Of a stretch of DNA of 39,680 nt, positions 1 to 8,099 are shown piece after piece. A program made the translations under genes and the position numbers. Every line of letters starts with the position of its first letter. The stretch's first letter is position 1. Under the pieces are notes generated by a model, which did not search any database, was not told the origin of the DNA, and worked only from the letters and a program-made list of their open reading frames with translations. Source of the stretch: Gammaproteobacteria bacterium (lineage in GTDB: Bacteria; Pseudomonadota; Gammaproteobacteria; Arenicellales; JAANXG01). The stretch lies in the NCBI GenBank assembly GCA_024639325.1, contig JAHEIO010000030.1, forward strand, positions 1 to 39,680, given 5' to 3'.

Positions 1-60
1 TCCAAGACACACTGTTTTTCAGTCGAAACCAAATAACCTACGGAAGCTCTGATTAATTGT

Positions 61-164
61 GTCATTGCGAGGAGCGTGCCGAAGCTGCAAGCGAAGCGTG
101 GCAGGACGCGGCGTCAGAAGTTCTTGTATGACAACAGTGCCGGATTGCTTCACTTCGCAATGAC
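61..164. repeat. MITE-like interspersed repeat with inverted ends
   Basis: The ends are inverted: GTCATTGCG at 61-69 pairs with CGCAATGAC at 156-164, and the inner flanks (GAGGAGCG on the left, GATTGCTTCACTT on the right) follow the pattern of the GTCATTGCGAGGAGC...GATTGCTTCGC...CGCAATGAC repeats that are scattered between genes in many proteobacteria. There is no coding capacity. ATTAATT occurs just outside both ends (52-58 and 175-181), which could be a target duplication, but it is AT-rich and nearly palindromic, so that is weak. The right copy overlaps the stop codon of the neighbouring enoyl-CoA hydratase gene. Confidence 0.65.
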
Positions 165-179
165 GAAATACTGAATTAA

Positions 180-980
180 TTAGAGTTTCCAGGCCGGGCT
201 GCGCTTTTCGATGAAGGCGTCGATCCCCTCCACGGTATCTTTGGCCATCATGTTCCGTGCCATAGTGTCGGCGGCGAAGCGATAGGCCGACTCGAGATCC
301 TTGTCCAACTGTTTGTAGAACATCCGCTTGCCGGTGCGCACCGCGACCGCGGGGCGCGTGGCGATGTGGACCGCCAGCTCATTCACTTCTGCATCCAGCC
401 GATCCGGTTCCACGACCCGGTTGACCAGCCCCAGCCTGGCAGCGGTGTCTGCATCGATGAAGTCCCCGGTCAACAGCATCTCCATGGCGTGCTTTCTCAA
501 CATGTTCCTGGCAAGCGGCACACCGGGTGTGGCGCAGAATAGACCAAGGTTCACGCCGGATGTCGCAAACGTCGCGTTGCTCGAGGCGACGGCGAGGTCT
601 GCATTCGCGACGAGCTGACAACCCGCCGCCGTCGCAATGCCGTGCACCCTGGCGATCACCGGCTGCGGGATACCCGTCATGGTCAGCATCATGTCGCTGC
701 ACTTATTGAACAGGTACCGGTAGTAGTCCTCGTCGGGCTGGGACCGCATCTCCTTCAAATCGTGGCCACCGCAGAAAGCCCTGCCCGTACCGGCAATCAC
801 CACCACCTTCACTGAATCATCCCGCGCGACGCCATCCAGCGCATCCTGCAGGGCGGTCAGCAGGTCTTCGGACAATGCATTGAATTTACCGGGCCGGTTG
901 AGGGTCAGCGTGGCGATGTTCTCGGCATCCTCCCTCAGCAGAACGGGCTGCGTATGAATGTTCTCGGCGTTTGTGCTCAT
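180..980 (-). CDS. Enoyl-CoA hydratase/isomerase family protein
   Basis: 266-residue crotonase-fold protein, the usual family length, predicted to hydrate an enoyl-CoA in the cytoplasm. Visible motifs are the N-terminal LTLNRPGKFNALS strand, the oxyanion-hole segment AFCGGHDLKEM and the second oxyanion segment VHGIATAAGCQLVANADLAVAS; the C-terminus ends in the typical FIEKRSPAWKL. The reading frame stays open upstream to 1415, but that part runs antisense to the next gene and has no family similarity. The start at 980 (MSTNAEN) is preceded by an AGGAGA ribosome binding site. The gene is divergent from an acyl-CoA synthetase, so the pair may act together in fatty or aromatic acyl-CoA breakdown. 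The exact substrate cannot be told; the GGHD variant of the first oxyanion motif occurs in several crotonase subgroups. Confidence 0.9.
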   Translation of the reverse strand: MSTNAENIHTQPVLLREDAENIATLTLNRPGKFNALSEDLLTALQDALDGVARDDSVKVVVIAGTGRAFCGGHDLKEMRSQPDEDYYRYLFNKCSDMMLTMTGIPQPVIARVHGIATAAGCQLVANADLAVASSNATFATSGVNLGLFCATPGVPLARNMLRKHAMEMLLTGDFIDADTAARLGLVNRVVEPDRLDAEVNELAVHIATRPAVAVRTGKRMFYKQLDKDLESAYRFAADTMARNMMAKDTVEGIDAFIEKRSPAWKL

Positions 981-1103
981 TCGCTTGTCTCCTGGCTTTG
1001 CGGCATTTTGCTTCGGAAGCGCCCGATGTTCAAGGTCCGTCCGTCGTTGTGAAATTCTTCTGCATACGGAATTGGGATAAGCTCTGCAGGACGTCGCCGG
1101 ACA

Positions 1104-2738
1104 ATGACCATGCAGATCATCGACCCAGAGTACACCGACTTCGACCAGGTGAGGAGAGAGTTCCAGTGGAACATACCCCGTCACTTCAATATGGCGTGGG
1201 CCGTATGCGACAAACACCGTGGTCTGGATACGAGCCCCGCACTGCTGTACGAGCAGCAAGGAGGTGCACTGGAAACCTACACGTTTGGCGATCTCAGGAC
1301 GCTGTCGAACCGACTCGCAAATGGACTGGCAGCCATCGGTATCGTCAAGGGGGACCGCGTAGGGATCATCCTGCCGCAGCGGATCGAAACCGGCATTGCC
1401 CATATCGCGATCCACAAAACCGGTGCGATTTCTCTACCGTTGTCCATACTGTTTGGCCCTGAAGCCATCGAGTATCGTCTTAGGGACAGCGGCGCGAAAG
1501 CGGTGATCACAATCGGCAGACACGTCGAGATGATCCAGGACATGAAGGACCAATTGCCCGAGCTCGAGACCGTCATCACCTGCGCGGGCGAACAAGGCGA
1601 TCAGGAGCTATGGGCCTTGATCAACAGGGGTGGGGACAGCTTCGAAATGGTGGATACCCTTGCCGATGATCCGGCCCTGCTGATCTATACCTCCGGTACG
1701 ACCGGACCCCCAAAGGGGGCGCTGGTAGCCCACCGATCCCTGATCGGGAATCTGACCGGCTTCGAAATGTCGCAAAACTTTTTTCCCCGGGCGGGCGATG
1801 TCTTCTGGACGCCGGCGGACTGGGCCTGGACCGGTGGACTGCTCGATGGCCTGCTGCCGACATGGGTATACGGACGGCCGATCGTCGCTTTCGAAGGCGG
1901 CAAGTTCGACCCGGAAAAAGCGTGCAGTGTGATGGGACGGCACCGGGTTACCAATGCCTTCATACCCCCCACGGCGCTCAAAATGATTCGGCAGGTGCCC
2001 GACATCGATCGCTATCGAATAGGTCTTCGCGGCGTCATGTCCGCCGGAGAGGCCATGGGCGCCGAGCTCTACGAGTGGGGCAGGGACGTGCTCGATGTGG
2101 AGATCAACGAGATGTGGGGCCAGACCGAGTTCAATTATCTGGTCGGAAACTGCAGCGCCATTATGGCGGTCAAACCAGGATCCATGGGCAAGCCGTACCC
2201 GGGGCATGATGTAGACGCTATCGACGAAGCGGGTAATCCCGTGCGTCAGGGGGAGCAGGGGGAGCTGGCAGCCCGCACTGGTGATCCCGTCATGTTCCTC
2301 GGATACTGGAACAATGAGACGGCAACCGAACATAAAATCGTCAACGGCTGGTTTCGCACCGGGGACGTCGGTTACCGTGACGACGGCGGTTATATCTGGT
2401 TCCTGGGCCGCAAGGATGACGTCATCAGCACCGCGGGGCACCGGGTCGGGCCGGGGGAGATCGAGGACAGCCTGCTCAGGCACCCCGCGGTGGCGCAGGC
2501 GGCGGTGATAGGCAGTCCGGACGAGCTTCGCGGCAGTATCATCAAGGCATTCATCGTGCTCGCCAAGGGGCTTGCCGGGAGTGAAGACCTGAAAAAAGAG
2601 ATCCAGATGTTCGTCAAGGATCGGCTCGCGGCCCACGAGTATCCCCGCGCGATCGAATTTATCGACCGTATGCCCATGACCACCACGGGCAAAGTCAGAA
2701 GGCTCGAACTGAGAAAATTTGACCAGGGTAAGAATTGA
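1104..2738 (+). CDS. AMP-forming acyl-CoA synthetase
   Basis: 544-residue ANL-superfamily ligase that would activate a carboxylic acid to its CoA thioester through an acyl-adenylate. Motif A3 (YTSGTTGPPKG) lies near residues 194-204, the WFRTGDVG / GRKDDVI core near 415-440, and the C-terminal catalytic lysine in TTTGKVRR near residue 529. It resembles medium-chain acyl-CoA synthetases of the acetyl-CoA-synthetase-like (MACS) branch rather than long-chain FadD. The start at 1104 has a loose AGGAC upstream; a second ATG two codons later is equally possible. It is divergent from the enoyl-CoA hydratase with 123 bp between them, a likely shared promoter region. The acyl substrate is not evident. 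Confidence 0.9.
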   Translation: MTMQIIDPEYTDFDQVRREFQWNIPRHFNMAWAVCDKHRGLDTSPALLYEQQGGALETYTFGDLRTLSNRLANGLAAIGIVKGDRVGIILPQRIETGIAHIAIHKTGAISLPLSILFGPEAIEYRLRDSGAKAVITIGRHVEMIQDMKDQLPELETVITCAGEQGDQELWALINRGGDSFEMVDTLADDPALLIYTSGTTGPPKGALVAHRSLIGNLTGFEMSQNFFPRAGDVFWTPADWAWTGGLLDGLLPTWVYGRPIVAFEGGKFDPEKACSVMGRHRVTNAFIPPTALKMIRQVPDIDRYRIGLRGVMSAGEAMGAELYEWGRDVLDVEINEMWGQTEFNYLVGNCSAIMAVKPGSMGKPYPGHDVDAIDEAGNPVRQGEQGELAARTGDPVMFLGYWNNETATEHKIVNGWFRTGDVGYRDDGGYIWFLGRKDDVISTAGHRVGPGEIEDSLLRHPAVAQAAVIGSPDELRGSIIKAFIVLAKGLAGSEDLKKEIQMFVKDRLAAHEYPRAIEFIDRMPMTTTGKVRRLELRKFDQGKN

Positions 2739-2853
2739 CTGCTCGTCACGATTCGTTGCTTGTACGGCAGAGTCAGGCTATCCGGTCGAACTCTACCTCG
2801 CTTCAAGAACATCTCTGGAAACAACCGGAATCACTCCGCTGGCCCGGATCTCG

Positions 2854-3681
2854 TCAGGGCAGTATGTTATCGAATTCTTCCTGTAGCTGATCGAAGCCGC
2901 CGTACTCGAGACGGTAACCCGGCGTGTCGCGTGCCAGCCGCGCCGCTTCGTCGAAGCCGTGACCGTTGAGGTTGCGCGCATTCACCAGCGATTCCATCAA
3001 TGCGAGCCCGGACTTCGCTTTGGTTAGTTTTTCCAGCTTGAGGTCGGAATTTTTTATGAACCTGGGGAACAGTATCAAGTCGACCGTCGGGTTTTCCTGT
3101 ATGTTTTCGGGGTTCAACAGACGGAAAGGGATCATTGCGACATGTTTGCCCTGGATGGTCTGGTCTTCGTGTTTGTCCATGTCGAAAAAATGCTCCAGCG
3201 CCGCTTCGATGCCCCTTACCTTGACATTGGGTGGCCGCGCGAATGCCTGCATCGTGTTCGCGTTATGCCGGATGAATACGTACTCGTCGGTCAGATAGTT
3301 GAAGCCCCGTGCAGCCAGCCAGGTGCTGAGCGAGGTCTTTCCGCTGCCGCTTTGTCCCGGGATCAGTATGCCCCTGCTGTTTCTTGACAATGCCGCAGCA
3401 TGCAATGCCATGCCGTCCGCGTTTCGATCGATGAGTTGATGGATCGTCTCGCGAATCAGCGTCGTTGCCAGTGCTGAATTCTCGTTGCCCCGATACAATT
3501 GTTTATCACCGCAATGCAAAGTTAGTTCGCCGTCCTCCTCGCGTACGCTCAGGGTGGCATCCGGAGAATCCGACGGATCGGCATTGGTGTCGCCGTATAG
3601 AAATTCGATCAGTTCCGAGAAATCGGGGCTGTACTCGATGGATAAACTTTGGCCTGCGAAATTGACGTAGCGTGTTTTCAA
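2854..3681 (-). CDS. HprK-like serine-kinase-fold ATPase
   Basis: 275 residues related to the catalytic domain of HPr kinase/phosphorylase. The P-loop GQSGSGKT is at residues 109-116, preceded by the HAAAL segment (His94) seen in HprK relatives and followed by a Walker-B-like LTDEYVFI near 130-137. The family N-terminal DRTGG-like domain of true HprK is absent. The first 90 residues are a small domain of unknown role. HprK-like kinases next to PqqD-like proteins are known from peptide-modification and HPr-rel cassettes, where the target is not HPr. The gene is the last of a minus-strand set, 12 bp after the PqqD-like gene. I infer it phosphorylates a small molecule, peptide or neighbouring protein; the target is unknown. 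No hairpin with a T-run follows it. Confidence 0.85.
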   Translation of the reverse strand: MKTRYVNFAGQSLSIEYSPDFSELIEFLYGDTNADPSDSPDATLSVREEDGELTLHCGDKQLYRGNENSALATTLIRETIHQLIDRNADGMALHAAALSRNSRGILIPGQSGSGKTSLSTWLAARGFNYLTDEYVFIRHNANTMQAFARPPNVKVRGIEAALEHFFDMDKHEDQTIQGKHVAMIPFRLLNPENIQENPTVDLILFPRFIKNSDLKLEKLTKAKSGLALMESLVNARNLNGHGFDEAARLARDTPGYRLEYGGFDQLQEEFDNILP

Positions 3682-3693
3682 TATCGTGTGAAC

Positions 3694-3963
3694 CTATAAA
3701 GTTATCGCACCGTGATCGCTGAACATTTGCAGCGTTGCCTCGACGTCTTTCTCGACTCCGCTATCGGCCTCGGGATAAGAATCCTTGATCAGGCTTATGA
3801 TCTCGTTGACCGTGCGTTCACCATCGCAAAGCCGCCATATGATTGATGCGGTCTGGTTCATATACACGGTGGTCGTCTTGGCCGGGTGATAGAGCAGTAG
3901 CTCGTTGTCCAGCTCCTCGAGGGTGAACTCTTTGTCGGGCAGGGGTACGCTGTTGGCATCCAT
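3694..3963 (-). CDS. PqqD-like peptide-binding chaperone
   Basis: 89 residues with the PqqD/RRE fold pattern: an N-terminal beta segment, then LYHPAKTTTVYMNQTASIIWRL matching the family's LNETAALIW core in layout, then DGERTVNEIISLI and a C-terminal helix. In PqqD and related RiPP systems this winged-helix domain holds the leader of a precursor peptide and presents it to the modifying enzyme. The gene sits between a degenerate ABC transporter and an HprK-like kinase, so the three probably form one transcript. No radical-SAM enzyme, cyclase or convincing precursor gene is near. It may instead recruit a protein partner. The ATG at 3963 has only a weak ribosome binding site, and a 14-codon minigene lies just upstream. 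Confidence 0.82.
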   Translation of the reverse strand: MDANSVPLPDKEFTLEELDNELLLYHPAKTTTVYMNQTASIIWRLCDGERTVNEIISLIKDSYPEADSGVEKDVEATLQMFSDHGAITL

Positions 3964-3993
3964 TGTAAGGGCTCTGTTCTTGACAAACTTGGA

Positions 3994-4038
3994 CTATAGC
4001 AAGTCCGGTGGAGCCGCGAAAAGCGGCAATGGATGCAT
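3994..4038 (-). other. 14-codon minigene / possible leader ORF with strong RBS
   Basis: Between the ABC gene and the PqqD-like gene an ATG at 4038 opens a 14-residue frame (MHPLPLFAAPPDLL, TAG stop). It is preceded by GGAGGG at 4049-4044 with a 5-nt spacer, a better ribosome binding site than that of the PqqD-like gene 30 nt downstream. It could couple translation into the PqqD gene, attenuate the transcript, or encode a tiny peptide substrate. It is shorter than normal RiPP precursors and no homologue is recognised, so chance is a real alternative. Confidence 0.3.
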
Positions 4039-4062
4039 TCGTGCCCTCCGGCGGGATTTACG

Positions 4063-6738
4063 CTACTCCGCCCGCAGCAGATTCTGCAATGCGCCCCCGG
4101 ACGCACTCAGTTCATCGGCCCGGCCCTGCTCGATGACCCTGCCGTGTTCGAGCACGATTGTGTGTTCGAACTTCCGGGCAAGCTCCACACTGCTCAATGC
4201 GGCTATCAATCCCTTGCCGGCCATGTGTTCGATTAGGTTATCGATCATCTTGTTTTCCGCGGCGGGGTCCAAAGGACTGGTGGCGTCATTCAGGATGAGT
4301 ACATCGGGATTTTTTATCAAACCTCGGGCGATCGCAAGCTTCTGACGCTGCACCAGCGAAAGGCGCGAACCACCTATGCCGACCTCGAACTCCAGGCCGG
4401 CTTTCATGATGTCCCGTCGCAGTCCCATCGATTCTACCGTCTCCCGGATGAGTTCTCCGACGCGAGCCTGCGCGCGCGCCTTGCCGTACGCGAGGCGTCC
4501 GAACAGGATGTTGTCCTGTATCGTGATTGCGTGATTGAACTTCTCGAGGTCGAAGAAACTGACATATTCGTTGTTATCTCCGAGTTCGCCGTGGAGGGCT
4601 GCACGAGCGCTAACCAGGCGCTCCATCATGGAGTCGTCAATGAGCCCCAGGCGATGGCGGGCGGGAATGAGTTTGAACGGCAGCGACAGCAGCGAGACAC
4701 GATCCTCTCCTTTGAGGTCTTCCAGCTGGCTCTCCTCGGTGCGGTTCAATAGGCCGTGGAACATGGACAGATCGTCCGCGCTGATGAAGCTGAACTGCTC
4801 GAACAATTCACTGTCTGACGGGACGTCGGTAAACAAATCGAGCATCACATCCGCGATCTTTCGACCGATGCTCAGGAGCTCCGGGATCAATCCACACTGT
4901 TCGAGCACGGTTATGATCTGCGGATTTTTTGACAGGTTCTCGACATCGAATGACGGATCAATCGCGGTCCCGAACAGCAGGTTTTCCGCCACCGACATGT
5001 TGGTGTTGTAGTGTTCGCGGTCGAAAAATTCGACGAGGTCTTTCATCCCGGGATCGGAAAGTCGTTCGTGCAGAGCTTGCCGGGCTTCCAGGACGCAATT
5101 GGTCAGAGCGGTGTGGCTTTCATTTTTCGCAATGGTTCCGTTCAGCCCAAGCTTGTAAATATCATCCTCGAGACCGGTAACCTTGAATACTTCGAAAACC
5201 CGTTGGACGAGCTTCGCGTCGTCTTCTACGCCGGCGGCGTCGTAGTCGATCCAATCCGCGTCGACGTCGTCGGTGCTGGTTCCGGAGGCCCGCGCTTCTT
5301 TCAAATCCCGCCTGCGTTGTTTTGTCCGCTCTTCGTCGTAATCGGGTTCGATGAGCGGGCGGTGCTTGAGGCCGTAAAGAACGTTGTCCATGACCGTGCC
5401 GGCAAATATATGTGCGTTCGGTCCGACGTAAGCAGTTCTCCTTCCCAGCACCGCCTCGGGCATTTCGCTCAGGTTTTTGTCATTGATGATCAAGCGGCCC
5501 GCGGTAGGGAAGATCAATCTGGCAACCAATCTGATTACCTCGTCCGTGCCGCTGCCGGTGACGCCAACAGCGCTGGTGTGGTTGCCCAGATCGAGGCGAA
5601 AGCTTGCGCCATCGACCAGCTTCACCACCTGGTCCTCGGTGTAACTCAGATTATTTGAGAGCAACGTGCCTTTGACCGGTTCTATGTTTTCCGGGGCCTC
5701 GTTCTGCAGCTCGAGCCGCAGCATGTTCTCGGGCTGAAACTGTTCGATTATCTGGGCATATTTGACGCGGACGTCTTCCGTGATCTGGTAGAACTTCAGC
5801 AGTTCGCTCCAAGGCGGACCGATGTCCTTGTAGGCCGCCAGCACGGCAACCAGTGCGCCCAGCGACAGATCGCCCACGATGACGAAATAGCCGCCTACCG
5901 CATAGAAAAAAAAGGGCGTCAGCTGGCCCAGAAAATTGTTGAGGAACTTGATGAAGAACTTGCGCTGGTAGATCTCAAAACGAATGTCGTAAATGGTGCC
6001 GAGCTTCTGCGAGATTTTCGCCCGCTCGAAGAAGGAGGTATCGTTTGCGTGGATCTCCGTGATTCCCGAAACCGATTCACCGACGCCGTCCGCGAGTTTG
6101 CGCACCGTCTGTACTCGCTGTTTTGCCAGGACGTTGACCTTCTTCTGCAGTTTGGGTATGACATATATCTGGATCGGGTAGAGGGAAATGGCCGCCAGCC
6201 CCAGCCAGGGATCCTGGACGAATATGAATGACAAATATGTCAGCAGCAGCCCGCCTTGGAATGCGGGCAAGGCAAATGCATCGCCGATGAAGCCGCCCAG
6301 TGGTTCCGTTTCGGCAGTGATCATGGGAATGATTTCTGCCTGTGAAAGGCGCTTGAAGTGCGGCAGTGGAAAGCGGAGGATCCTGCTGTACAGCTCGAAC
6401 CGGAACCGCCGCAGCATGCGTTCACCAAGAACCCCGCGATAAACGTTGATAACGTATTTCAGGCCGCCGCCCACCAGCACCAGAGCGAGATAGAAGAAAG
6501 ACAGGGCGAGCAGATAGGAAATCTGATCGACCTCGAAACCCAGAATGTCCTCGGGTAGGTTTACACCGCCGATCGCCTCGTTGATGATGATCTTGGGAAT
6601 CTCGAGGGTGATATATACCAGCGGCATGGATAGTACCGTCAGCAGGAAGAGATATATCTGGTCTTTAGAGGTGTGCTTCAGGATGTACCGGTATATCGAA
6701 GGATCCAGTACATCCTGTCCGGCCGGATTCTTAGACAT
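4063..6738 (-). CDS. ABC exporter-like protein with degenerate, expanded ATPase domain
   Basis: 891 residues, much longer than the ~600 of a normal exporter half-transporter. Residues 1-330 form an ABC type-1 membrane domain with about six hydrophobic segments (near 29-50, 74-98, 155-175, 178-196, 265-302). An ATPase-like domain follows. Its Walker A at 392-399 is GVTGSGTD, with T and D where K and S/T belong. The signature at 793-797 is LSLVQ instead of LSGGQ. The Walker B region LILND ends in Ala819 where the catalytic Glu belongs, and the H-loop position reads SS (849-850). Between the two halves is an insert of roughly 330 residues in which a unit of about 40 residues is duplicated (551-590 and 710-747). 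It probably acts in the inner membrane as a scaffold, or as a transporter that does not hydrolyse ATP in the usual way. It leads the operon with the PqqD-like and HprK-like genes. Confidence 0.85.
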   Translation of the reverse strand: MSKNPAGQDVLDPSIYRYILKHTSKDQIYLFLLTVLSMPLVYITLEIPKIIINEAIGGVNLPEDILGFEVDQISYLLALSFFYLALVLVGGGLKYVINVYRGVLGERMLRRFRFELYSRILRFPLPHFKRLSQAEIIPMITAETEPLGGFIGDAFALPAFQGGLLLTYLSFIFVQDPWLGLAAISLYPIQIYVIPKLQKKVNVLAKQRVQTVRKLADGVGESVSGITEIHANDTSFFERAKISQKLGTIYDIRFEIYQRKFFIKFLNNFLGQLTPFFFYAVGGYFVIVGDLSLGALVAVLAAYKDIGPPWSELLKFYQITEDVRVKYAQIIEQFQPENMLRLELQNEAPENIEPVKGTLLSNNLSYTEDQVVKLVDGASFRLDLGNHTSAVGVTGSGTDEVIRLVARLIFPTAGRLIINDKNLSEMPEAVLGRRTAYVGPNAHIFAGTVMDNVLYGLKHRPLIEPDYDEERTKQRRRDLKEARASGTSTDDVDADWIDYDAAGVEDDAKLVQRVFEVFKVTGLEDDIYKLGLNGTIAKNESHTALTNCVLEARQALHERLSDPGMKDLVEFFDREHYNTNMSVAENLLFGTAIDPSFDVENLSKNPQIITVLEQCGLIPELLSIGRKIADVMLDLFTDVPSDSELFEQFSFISADDLSMFHGLLNRTEESQLEDLKGEDRVSLLSLPFKLIPARHRLGLIDDSMMERLVSARAALHGELGDNNEYVSFFDLEKFNHAITIQDNILFGRLAYGKARAQARVGELIRETVESMGLRRDIMKAGLEFEVGIGGSRLSLVQRQKLAIARGLIKNPDVLILNDATSPLDPAAENKMIDNLIEHMAGKGLIAALSSVELARKFEHTIVLEHGRVIEQGRADELSASGGALQNLLRAE

Positions 6739-6794
6739 TGATATTAGCGGCGTGGCGACAACACTATGGATGAATTCGCATAGGATAGCTTATA

Positions 6795-8099
6795 TTGTTA
6801 CATGATGCTCACAGCGGCTCGAATATGGAACCATCGCAACAGAGTGTAACCGTAGTCGTCAAAGGTTACCCTCGTTTGTCCGAGACCTTTATCGCGCAGG
6901 AGATATACGCTTTGCAGTGCCGCGGACTCAGGATGCGAATCGCCTCTCTGCGACGACCCACGGACCCCGCGTCACATCCAGTGCATGCGGAAATTCATGC
7001 ACCGATTCTGTACCTGCCGGAGTACCTGTATGAGGACCCTCGGCGGGTGCTTAGCGCCTGGCGATGGTGCCGCCGCAGGAAAGGCTACCGGGTCGCACGC
7101 AACGCCTGGCTGTCGGATTTGTCGAAGGACCCCACGCCGAACCGTGTGCGCCGTTTTGGCCAGGCGCTGGTTTTGTCGGCGGAACTGCCCGACGATGTCG
7201 GCTTTCTCTATGCGCATTTCCTTCATACACCGGCATCGGTGACGCGCTATGCCAGTTTGATGTCGCAGATTCCTTGGGCCTGCTCGGCACATGCAAAAGA
7301 TATCTGGACGACGCCTGAATGGGAAAAAAGACAAAAACTCCGAGAGTGCCGGTGGCTGGTAACCTGTACCGCCGCGAACCTCGACCACCTGCGATCTATC
7401 TCCGACGACCCTGGGAAGGCAAGCCTGGTTTACCATGGTCTCGATTTCGGTCGTTTCGACGACCCGGGCCCGCCCGTTGAATCAGTGGTATCAAGTGGGC
7501 ATGCTGCCGGCCCGGTTGAGATCGTCTCCGTCGGGCGCGCGGTTGAGAAGAAAGGGTATGGGGATCTGCTCGAGGCGCTGTCCAGATTGCCGCGAGACCT
7601 GGACTGGCGTCTCGTGCACATCGGCGGGGGAGCACTAATCAACCGGCTGCGGAGCGCCGCCGGAACTCTGGGCATTTCGGACCGGATCCAATGGCGCGGA
7701 CCTCAGCCGCACGATGAAGTCCTGCGTGCTTATCGCGCTGCCGATATTTTCGTGCTGTCGTGCAGGGTCGCCGAAGACGGTGACCGGGACGGGCTGCCCA
7801 ACGTCCTGCTCGAAGCGCAAAGCCAGAGGCTGCCATGCGTTTCTACCCGCATCTCCGGCATTCCCGAACTCGTAGAAGACGGCGTTACCGGTTTGCTGGT
7901 CGCACATAAAGACCCCGACTCCCTTGCGCGCGCGCTCCAATCGCTTGTCGAGAACCCCGAATTGCGTAAGCGCCTAGGCCAGGCGGGGTTCGAGCGCGTG
8001 CGCGAACGATTTTCCCTGACCAAGGGTATTGATACACTCGTCCGAATGTTCCCGGAATCCGTGCTCCCCGTTGAAGATCGCATATTACGCACCGCTTAA
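6795..8099 (+). CDS. GT4 family glycosyltransferase (ExoL/WcaL-like)
   Basis: About 424-434 residues with the GT-B fold: an N-terminal VTVVVKGYPRLSETFIAQEI typical of ExoL/WcaL/AmsK-type exopolysaccharide glycosyltransferases, the central VSVGRAVEKKGYGDLLEAL of the donor domain, and the DGLPNVLLEA nucleotide-sugar motif, where Asp replaces the first Glu of EX7E. It would add a sugar to a lipid-linked or other acceptor at the cytoplasmic face of the membrane. The start is uncertain. TTG at 6795 has AGGA nine bases upstream; ATG at 6825 has no clear ribosome binding site but places the conserved N-terminus closer to the start. It is divergent from the ABC gene (56 bp) and overlaps the next glycosyltransferase by 29 bp, pointing to translational coupling. 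Confidence 0.9.
   Translation: MLHDAHSGSNMEPSQQSVTVVVKGYPRLSETFIAQEIYALQCRGLRMRIASLRRPTDPASHPVHAEIHAPILYLPEYLYEDPRRVLSAWRWCRRRKGYRVARNAWLSDLSKDPTPNRVRRFGQALVLSAELPDDVGFLYAHFLHTPASVTRYASLMSQIPWACSAHAKDIWTTPEWEKRQKLRECRWLVTCTAANLDHLRSISDDPGKASLVYHGLDFGRFDDPGPPVESVVSSGHAAGPVEIVSVGRAVEKKGYGDLLEALSRLPRDLDWRLVHIGGGALINRLRSAAGTLGISDRIQWRGPQPHDEVLRAYRAADIFVLSCRVAEDGDRDGLPNVLLEAQSQRLPCVSTRISGIPELVEDGVTGLLVAHKDPDSLARALQSLVENPELRKRLGQAGFERVRERFSLTKGIDTLVRMFPESVLPVEDRILRTA

Noticed and set aside
981-1415. N-terminal extension of the enoyl-CoA hydratase
   Set aside because: Antisense to the synthetase gene and unlike any crotonase; AGGAGA supports the ATG at 980.
1608-2636. Minus-strand 342-codon open frame
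   Set aside because: Antisense to the acyl-CoA synthetase; no recognisable domain.
2854-3963. Lasso-peptide biosynthesis locus
   Set aside because: HprK-like and PqqD-like genes occur in some lasso clusters, but no asparagine-synthetase-like cyclase, no transglutaminase-like protease and no precursor are present.
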